Part shown: piece after piece, positions 15,415-19,956 of the stretch
Layout: every line of letters begins with the position of its first letter
Numbering within the stretch: the first letter of the stretch is position 1
Assembly: GCA_900553925.1 (NCBI GenBank)
Contig: USFH01000020.1
Coordinates: 1-19,956 of the forward strand
Length of the DNA stretch: 19,956 nucleotides
Direction: 5' to 3'
DNA from: an uncultured Clostridium sp.
GTDB lineage: Bacteria > Bacillota > Clostridia > Lachnospirales > Lachnospiraceae
The notes under the pieces: generated by a model
Told to the model about the DNA's origin: nothing
What the model saw: only the letters and a program-made list of their open reading frames with translations
Databases searched by the model: none
Made by a program: the position numbers and the translations under genes

Positions 15415-16200
15415 ATGACGATTGAAGAGATGAAAGAAAAGAAGCGGGAACATGGATACACGTACAACATGATGTCGCAGATGTCGGGGGTTCCGCTTGG
15501 AACCGTGCAGAAGATTTTTACGGGCGAGACGAAATCACCGCGCTATGATACGCTTGAGGCATTGGCGCGTATATTCGAAAACAGTGACCGGGATTACCTG
15601 TATGCGGATATGGTTGAGGATTCCGGTACGGCGTATGCGGCGAAGGTACAGGGGCAGTACACGCTGGATGATTATTATGCGTTGCCGGAAGACCGCAGGG
15701 TAGAGTTGATTGATGGTTGTATCTATGATATGGCGGCACCGTCTACGATACACCAGTTGATTGCGGGAGAGGTTTATCGTCAGGTGTCGAATTTTATTCT
15801 GGAGCATGATGGACCGTGTGTGCCTTTTATTTCTCCGGTTGACGTACAGCTTGACTGCGATGACAAGACGATGCTGCAACCGGATGTCGTTATTTTGTGT
15901 GACATTGACCGGATGAAGGTGCGCTGCATCTATGGTGCGCCGGATTTTGTGCTGGAAGTAATCTCGAAATCCACCCGGCTTCGCGACTATGGAAAGAAGC
16001 TTTCCAAATACATGGATGCCGGTGTGAAGGAATACTGGATTGTGGATCCGTACCAGAAGCGCATTATGGTATACGAATTCAACAAAGAAGTCTTTCCTGT
16101 AATCTATGGGATTGATGCGGATGTGCCGGTTGGATTATACGATGGTCAGTTGACAATCAATATTGCTGCACTGATGAAGAAGATAGAGAAGTTACTGTAA
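15415..16200 (+). CDS. XRE helix-turn-helix fused to a Uma2-family nuclease fold
   Basis: The product is 261 aa. Residues 1-65 are an XRE-type helix-turn-helix (YNMMSQMSGVPLGTVQKIFTGET...LEALARIF). Residues 80-261 match the Uma2/DUF820 family, a PD-(D/E)xK nuclease-like fold: VELIDGCIYDM (96-106), conserved H113, QPDVVI with D157, FVLEVISKST with E181, then a lysine-bearing helix (DYGKKLSKYMDAG) and KEYWIVDP. Those acidic residues and lysines are the expected active-site positions, so the fold looks catalytically intact. The family's function is not established. ATG 15415 gives 8 bases to AAGGAG (15401-15406), better than ATG 15409 (2 bases). The gene has its own promoter and no partner, which argues against a classical toxin-antitoxin pair. 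Confidence 0.85.
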   Translation: MTIEEMKEKKREHGYTYNMMSQMSGVPLGTVQKIFTGETKSPRYDTLEALARIFENSDRDYLYADMVEDSGTAYAAKVQGQYTLDDYYALPEDRRVELIDGCIYDMAAPSTIHQLIAGEVYRQVSNFILEHDGPCVPFISPVDVQLDCDDKTMLQPDVVILCDIDRMKVRCIYGAPDFVLEVISKSTRLRDYGKKLSKYMDAGVKEYWIVDPYQKRIMVYEFNKEVFPVIYGIDADVPVGLYDGQLTINIAALMKKIEKLL

Positions 16201-16267
16201 GATGATTGGAATACAACAATCACGCCATTCCGGATATAAAGAAAGATTAAATTAAGAGTTCTCTATA

Positions 16268-16296
16268 TCATATAATTTCAGCCATCTTCATACACT
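16268..16296 (+). promoter_or_regulatory. Sigma-E-like promoter for spoIIID
   Basis: TCATATA (16268-16274), a 14-base spacer and CATACACT (16289-16296) match the mother-cell sigma-E consensus: -10 CATACAnT fully and -35 kmATATT in six of seven positions. spoIIID is a known sigma-E target in Bacillus, and the site lies 30 bases before the start codon. Confidence 0.7.
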
Positions 16297-16326
16297 GTAC
16301 AAACAGTCAAACAGAGGTTTGTATAG

Positions 16327-16581
16327 TTGAGAGATTACATTGAAGAACGGGCACTTGAAATCGGTGAATACATCATTGAGGAAGGGGCAACGGTCAGACA
16401 GGCTGCGCGGAAGTTCGGTATTTCGAAGTCAACCGTACATAAAGATGTCACAGAACGCCTAGAGCAGATCAACCTGCGTCTTGCACACGAGGCAAGGAAG
16501 GTGTTAGATGTCAACAAGTCCGAGCGCCATATCCGGGGCGGACTTGCGACGAAAGAAAAATATGCACACATGGAACGTTAA
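16327..16581 (+). CDS. spoIIID: Sporulation transcriptional regulator SpoIIID
   Basis: SpoIIID is a small mother-cell DNA-binding protein that activates or represses sigma-E-dependent genes during sporulation. The product is 84 aa, close to the Bacillus length. It carries the family signature RDYIEERALEIGEYI, a helix-turn-helix TVRQAARKFGISKSTVHKDV (about residues 22-41), TERLEQIN, and the basic C-terminal SERHIRGGLATKEKY that also contacts DNA. The start is a TTG at 16327: it aligns with the first residue of known SpoIIID, and AGAGGT lies about 8 bases upstream; no ATG is available in frame. Regulation by sigma-E is supported by the promoter at 16268-16296. Its presence implies a spore-forming lineage. 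Confidence 0.95.
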   Translation: MRDYIEERALEIGEYIIEEGATVRQAARKFGISKSTVHKDVTERLEQINLRLAHEARKVLDVNKSERHIRGGLATKEKYAHMER

Positions 16582-16587
16582 TTAAGA

Positions 16588-16616
16588 TTGTAAAAAACCA
16601 CCAAAAATGATATACT
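16588..16616 (+). promoter_or_regulatory. Extended -10 promoter for the PocR-domain gene
   Basis: TTGTAA (16588-16593), a 17-base spacer and TATACT (16611-16616) with TG at 16608-16609 form a strong extended -10 promoter. It starts seven bases after the spoIIID stop. Confidence 0.7.
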
Positions 16617-16637
16617 GATTTATATATTATTACGAAA

Positions 16638-16650
16638 ATGGCGAAGCCAT
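16638..16650 (+). promoter_or_regulatory. Small palindromic hairpin before the PocR gene RBS
   Basis: ATGGC-GAA-GCCAT is a perfect 5-bp stem with a GAA loop in the leader, six bases before AAGGGGTGG (16656-16664). It also reads as a four-codon ORF (ATG GCG AAG CCA TGA). The GGCGAAGCC core is shared with 8927-8935. Confidence 0.4.
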
Positions 16651-16671
16651 GAGAGAAGGGGTGGAAAATAT

Positions 16672-17448
16672 ATGATCCGTATTGAAGATTTCTGTGACAT
16701 GAAGAAATTTGAAGATATCATGAAGAACTGGGCAACAAGTACCGGGCTTGCAACCGTGGCTGTCGGGGCCGATGGAAAGTACATCAGTGAGTGTTACAAC
16801 TTTACAGAGTTTTGTATTGACCTGACTCGTGGAAGTGCAGAAGGACGTAGACGGTGTGAGAAGTGTGACCGGGAAGGAAAGGGCGTATATTCCTGCCATG
16901 CAGGACTGGTGGACTTCGGAATACCGATTACGCTGGATGACGGAACGGTGCTGGGAAGTGTGATTGGCGGACAGGTGCTGCCGGAACATCCGGATGACGA
17001 TGCATTCCGGAAGACGGCGGGAGAACTTGGTATCGATGCAGAGGCCTATGTCCGGGCATTGCACAAGGTGAATGTTAAGACAAGGGAAGAAATAGAAGCG
17101 GCAGCGACGCTGCTTGGCGATGTAATCAATATGTTTGTGCGCGCATCTTATACTTCCGCGGTGAATAAGCAGCTGCTGGATAAATTGCAGACGGGCATTC
17201 GGGAGTGTGTAGAATATATTGATGACGCAAGCGAGAAGACACGGAAGATCGAGGACTTCAGCGGTCGTCAGAGAATCCTTGCCTTAAATGCTGCGATAGA
17301 AGCAGCTCGTGCAGGGGAAGCCGGACGTGGTTTTACAGTGGTTGCATCGGAAGTACAGAAGCTGGCAGATGGTATGAGCCAGGCGAGTTCCCAGATTGTG
17401 GACTCGTTGCGGAAACTTTCGAAGAACATTCATGAGTTAAATGAATAA
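16672..17448 (+). CDS. PocR-domain sensor with shortened chemoreceptor signalling hairpin
   Basis: This 258-aa soluble protein has no membrane segment. Residues 5-155 look like a PocR ligand-binding domain (PF10114): FTEFCIDLTRGSAEGRRRCEKCD, C62/C65 and the SCH at 74-76, then GIPITLDDGTVLGSVIGGQVL. In PocR domains these cysteines contribute to ligand or metal binding. Residues 160-258 are a chemoreceptor (MCP) signalling segment with the hallmark tip ILALNAAIEAARAGEAGRGFTVVASEVQKLAD, which binds CheW/CheA. Only about 45 residues precede and 40 follow the tip, far less than the usual long hairpin, so adaptation helices are missing. It may act as a cytosolic sensor at arrays or in another signalling pathway. 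ATG 16672 follows AAGGGGTGG with 7 bases. It has its own promoter and terminator, so it is monocistronic. Confidence 0.88.
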   Translation: MIRIEDFCDMKKFEDIMKNWATSTGLATVAVGADGKYISECYNFTEFCIDLTRGSAEGRRRCEKCDREGKGVYSCHAGLVDFGIPITLDDGTVLGSVIGGQVLPEHPDDDAFRKTAGELGIDAEAYVRALHKVNVKTREEIEAAATLLGDVINMFVRASYTSAVNKQLLDKLQTGIRECVEYIDDASEKTRKIEDFSGRQRILALNAAIEAARAGEAGRGFTVVASEVQKLADGMSQASSQIVDSLRKLSKNIHELNE

Positions 17449-17480
17449 AGGGAAATCCATGGGTGATGGATCGAATTAAG

Positions 17481-17519
17481 AAGGGCTGTTCGCGGAAAGG
17501 GTGGACAGTCCTTTCCTTT
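17481..17519 (+). terminator. Terminator after the PocR gene
   Basis: AAGGGCTGT (17481-17489) pairs with ACAGTCCTT (17505-17513), with one G-U pair, followed by a T-rich tail (TTCCTTT). Confidence 0.7.
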
Positions 17520-17548
17520 GTGAAACTCTCGTGAATTTCTGGAAATAC

Positions 17549-17577
17549 TTGATTTCAATGTATCAATGCGATAAAAT
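17549..17577 (+). promoter_or_regulatory. Sigma-A-type promoter for the DUF3783-phosphoesterase-ATPase operon
   Basis: TTGATT (17549-17554), a 17-base spacer and TAAAAT (17572-17577) lie 38 bases before ATG 17616. TTGAT and ATCAA (17549-17553 and 17562-17566) form a small inverted repeat over the spacer, a possible operator. No GAAC-N4-GTTC LexA box is seen here. Confidence 0.65.
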
Positions 17578-17615
17578 GTGTAGAAGTATGTAGCGTGGGA
17601 ATGGAGGCGGATGCG

Positions 17616-17999
17616 ATGCCAACGATACTTTTATACAGTGTTCCGGCGGAACAGCACAGGCAGTTAGAAGCACTTGGCATGCGCCTTGGGTATTCCTGCA
17701 AGAAGATTGCGCGGAAACGTTTTCTACAGCCGATTGGCTGTCATGCCGGATTGCCGGGATTTGAACAGACCGGAGATTGGTACGAAGGAAAAGATCTGCC
17801 GGATCCAATGATACTGTTCTCGGAGTTTTCGGACGGGTTGTTGAATCGGTTTCTGGCGGCGTGTAAGGAAGATGGTATGCCGCAGATCGATTATCGGGCA
17901 GTTGTGACAGAACATAACATTCATTGGAATGTGCTTGACTTATATCAGGAGCTGGTGCAGGAGCATGAGAGCCTGCATGGAGGCAATGGACAATTATGA
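17616..17999 (+). CDS. DUF3783-like protein, first gene of the repair-like operon
   Basis: The product is 127 aa, cytosolic, with no signal or membrane segment. The N-terminal half (MPTILLYSVPAEQHRQLEAL...GYSCKKIARKRF) has an alpha/beta look. The C-terminal half carries the pattern MILFSEFSDGLLNRFLAAC...YRAVVTEHNIHWNVLDLYQELVQEHE, which I recognise as the DUF3783 pattern, a family without known function. ATG 17616 is chosen because GGAGGCGG at 17603-17610 precedes it by 5 bases; GTG 17595 and ATG 17601 lack a site. Its stop overlaps the next start (ATGA at 17996-17999), so translation is coupled to the phosphoesterase gene. That tight linkage suggests a role with the SbcD/SbcC-like pair, but this is inference. 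Confidence 0.75.
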   Translation: MPTILLYSVPAEQHRQLEALGMRLGYSCKKIARKRFLQPIGCHAGLPGFEQTGDWYEGKDLPDPMILFSEFSDGLLNRFLAACKEDGMPQIDYRAVVTEHNIHWNVLDLYQELVQEHESLHGGNGQL

Positions 18000-19063
18000 A
18001 ATTCATACATATAGCAGACGTGAATCTGGGCGCACAGCCGGATCGGGGAAGAATCTGGAGTGATGACCGGGCGAAGGAAATTTACGACACATTTCATCGC
18101 GTAATCGGTGTCTGCGAAGAACAGAAAATTGAATTATTACTGATTGCCGGAGATCTGTTCCATACGAAACCGACGGAACAGGATCTGAAAGCATTGGATT
18201 TTCAGCTCCGGAAGATTCCGGCTACTAAAACAGTTATCGTCACCGGAGATCAGGATTATATCGATCCGGGATCCGCATGGGAGACTTATACATTTGAGAG
18301 CAATACGGTCGTTATGCCGCGGGATCAGGCGGCAAGCGCGTATTTTGAAGATCTGAACGTCTGTGTGACAGGATACAGCTATGGACATGCGACTTACACG
18401 GGACGGATTCTGGAGCGTATGCGTCCGGGCAGACAGGATGCCTATAATATCCTGCTTGGACATGGCGGGGATATGGAACATATGCCGTTTTCCAAGGAGC
18501 ATGTGGCACAGCTTGGATTCCAGTATGTGGCACTTGGGCACATGCACAAGCCTGCACATATTCTGAAAAACCATATGGCTTTTGCAGGTACACTGGAACC
18601 TCTTGATTACACAGAAACAGGGAAGCATGGATATATTCTGGGGCAGGTAGAAACATCGGGTGAAACAACCATCACATTTGTACCATTCTCCTGCCGCAGA
18701 TATGTGAATCTGGCACTTGACCTTAATACAACATTTACGAATGGCGATATCTGCAATCTGGTGGAAAGCAAGATGCAGGAAACAGGGGCAGACAATATCT
18801 ACCGGATTTTGCTGCGTGGCCGGGTTGCGCAGAATATGGAGATCAACCTGAGCGAACTGACACGTCGTTACTGTATTAATGAAGTGATAGATAAGACAGA
18901 ATGTGACTATGATATGGCAGAGCTTGCACTTGCAAATGAGGGCAATCTGTTAGGAAAAATCGTGCAGGAGTTTTCACAGGAGACATCAGCCGGAGATAAA
19001 GAAATTCGGGAAAAAGCATTACATTATTGTATGGAGGCGCTGACCGGTGCCGGAAGCAGATAG
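17996..19063 (+). CDS. SbcD/YhaO-like metallophosphoesterase with altered active site
   Basis: This 355-aa protein belongs to the Mre11/SbcD/YhaO branch of calcineurin-like phosphoesterases, nucleases that process DNA ends with an SMC-like ATPase. Motif I reads D8-V-N10 where the family has D-x-H. Motif II GDLFH (52-56) keeps D53. Motif III reads G-D85-Q86-D87 instead of GNHD. GHGG (155-158) and GHMH (181-184) keep H156, H182 and H184. Thus one Mn ligand histidine, the ligand Asn and the catalytic His are replaced, so nuclease activity is doubtful or the metal chemistry has changed. The length is near that of YhaO (about 400) with a shorter C-terminus. The start overlaps the upstream stop by four bases, and the ATPase gene begins 2 bases after its stop. 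Confidence 0.87.
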   Translation: MKFIHIADVNLGAQPDRGRIWSDDRAKEIYDTFHRVIGVCEEQKIELLLIAGDLFHTKPTEQDLKALDFQLRKIPATKTVIVTGDQDYIDPGSAWETYTFESNTVVMPRDQAASAYFEDLNVCVTGYSYGHATYTGRILERMRPGRQDAYNILLGHGGDMEHMPFSKEHVAQLGFQYVALGHMHKPAHILKNHMAFAGTLEPLDYTETGKHGYILGQVETSGETTITFVPFSCRRYVNLALDLNTTFTNGDICNLVESKMQETGADNIYRILLRGRVAQNMEINLSELTRRYCINEVIDKTECDYDMAELALANEGNLLGKIVQEFSQETSAGDKEIREKALHYCMEALTGAGSR

Positions 19064-19065
19064 CA

Positions 19066-19956
19066 ATGTATTTTAGTAAATTATTATTAAAGGATTTTGG
19101 AAAATTTCATAATTGTGAGCTGAATCTGAAGCCGGGCGTGAATGTTGTCTATGGGAAGAGAAATGCAGGCAAAAGCACCGTTGCGGATTTTGAGTATGCG
19201 ATGCTATATGGAATCAGCACATTTCCGGAGACAGATGCAGATGCGCTGATGCACCATAAACCAATGGATGGAAGAGGATTTTCAGGCAAGGCATATCTGA
19301 AAAAAGACGGCGAAGAGTATCTGGTTGAGCGAGGCTTTCGTAAGCATAATATGACAACCCAGATATTGAATGTGAAGAATGGACGTGTCGGGAATCTGGC
19401 ACATAAGAATAGTCTGTATGCGACATTGACCGGAGTAGATAAGAAGTTATACAGTGATGCCTATTATATCAGACAGCAGGAAGAAACAGCGAATCAGGCA
19501 GAGGAACTAAATGCATTCATAACGAATCTTGCGACAACGGGAGCATCAAATCTGGACAAGCGGCGGGCGCTTGCAGCGTTGCGGGAGCAGAAAAATGCAC
19601 TGGATGTGACGGAAGTAGAGGCACAGATTGTGGATCTGCAGGAAGAACTCGGGCAATATGAGGGCGACGAAGAAGCATTGCGGACCGTGCGCAAGCAGAT
19701 CGAGGAAAATGATCAGGAATTTGCGATGGAGACGGCAAGGCGGAAAAGAGAAGCGCGTCGTCTGATCGATACATCCAAGGGTGTCAAATATGAGGATAAC
19801 GAGGAACTTAATGAGCACCTCGATTCCCTGCAGGAAAATAGTGTATTTCTGGATGCAGATCTGCTCGCAGATTATAAGCCGGAGAAAAAACTGACAGACA
19901 GATGGTGGATGATTGCCCTGACCGGATTATTCGTCGTAGGCGTGATTGCGGCACTT
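19066..19956 (+). CDS. SbcC/SbcE(YhaN)-like P-loop ATPase, 3' end cut by window
   Basis: The frame is open from ATG 19066 to the window end (297 codons, no stop). The product opens MYFSKLLLKDFGKFHNCELN, the usual first strands of SbcC/RecF-type ATPases. The P-loop is GKRNAGKST (30-38), where relatives usually read G-x-N-E-A-G-K-S-T. A QQEE-type Q-loop region sits near residue 145, then charged coiled-coil sequence (about 170-260, rich in E, K, R), and finally a hydrophobic run WWMIALTGLFVVGVIAAL at 279-297. A membrane segment inside the coiled coil is a known feature of YhaN (SbcE) of B. subtilis, unlike classical SbcC. The pairing with a YhaO-like gene supports the YhaN assignment. The rest, with Walker B, lies outside the window. 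A weak GGAAG serves as ribosome site, so translation probably depends on the upstream gene. Confidence 0.85.
   Translation, partial: MYFSKLLLKDFGKFHNCELNLKPGVNVVYGKRNAGKSTVADFEYAMLYGISTFPETDADALMHHKPMDGRGFSGKAYLKKDGEEYLVERGFRKHNMTTQILNVKNGRVGNLAHKNSLYATLTGVDKKLYSDAYYIRQQEETANQAEELNAFITNLATTGASNLDKRRALAALREQKNALDVTEVEAQIVDLQEELGQYEGDEEALRTVRKQIEENDQEFAMETARRKREARRLIDTSKGVKYEDNEELNEHLDSLQENSVFLDADLLADYKPEKKLTDRWWMIALTGLFVVGVIAAL

Noticed and set aside
16203..16222. TGATTG/CAATCA inverted repeat after the XRE-Uma2 gene as a terminator
   Set aside because: It has only 6 A/T-rich pairs and no T-run; too weak to call.
17595..17615. GTG 17595 and ATG 17601 as starts of the DUF3783-like gene
   Set aside because: The GGAGGCGG ribosome site lies downstream of both and fits ATG 17616.

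Overview
The window looks like chromosomal backbone DNA of an anaerobic, spore-forming Firmicute of the class Clostridia, most likely a Lachnospiraceae member. This is inference. The visible support is a spoIIID gene behind a sigma-E-like promoter, a Firmicute-type LexA box (GAAC-N4-GTTC) at uvrB, strong AGGAGG-type ribosome binding sites, sigma-A promoters with TATAAT-like boxes, and gene families common in that group (Dabb, PocR, XRE-Uma2, DUF3783). No rRNA, tRNA, CRISPR array, insertion sequence or prophage gene was seen.

Left part (1-5.7 kb): the 3' portion of glyA (serine hydroxymethyltransferase), then ftsH (membrane AAA+ protease), then a GH13 alpha-amylase/neopullulanase-like enzyme without a signal peptide. 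The 358-base gap between ftsH and the amylase holds a -10 box, a roughly 95-nt C-rich stretch ending in a 12-bp terminator hairpin (a candidate small RNA), and a separate promoter for the amylase.

Middle part (5.7-13.7 kb): a 46-codon single-membrane-helix protein overlapping the ribosome binding site of an XRE regulator, a Dabb protein, then uvrB and uvrA. uvrB has a LexA box next to its extended -10 promoter. Unusually, about 700 bases separate uvrB from uvrA. They contain a large imperfect palindrome, a second hairpin and a 106-aa membrane protein. An aldo/keto reductase follows, ending in a bidirectional terminator facing a convergent MATE transporter.

Right part (13.7-20 kb): the MATE transporter on the minus strand, divergent from a gene fusing an XRE-type helix-turn-helix to a Uma2-type nuclease fold. 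Then come spoIIID (TTG start) and a small soluble PocR-domain protein with a shortened chemotaxis-receptor signalling hairpin. Last is a tightly packed set: a DUF3783-like protein, an SbcD/YhaO-like phosphoesterase and the start of an SbcC/SbcE(YhaN)-like P-loop ATPase with a membrane segment.

The most unusual signal is in this last set. The SbcD/YhaO-like protein has lost the histidine of phosphoesterase motif I (D-x-H to D-x-N) and the Asn-His of GNHD (now GDQD), yet keeps its other metal ligands and sits in a coupled operon with an intact-looking ATPase partner. The DNA-repair theme (SOS-linked uvrBA plus this pair) and the sporulation regulator are the main biology of the window.
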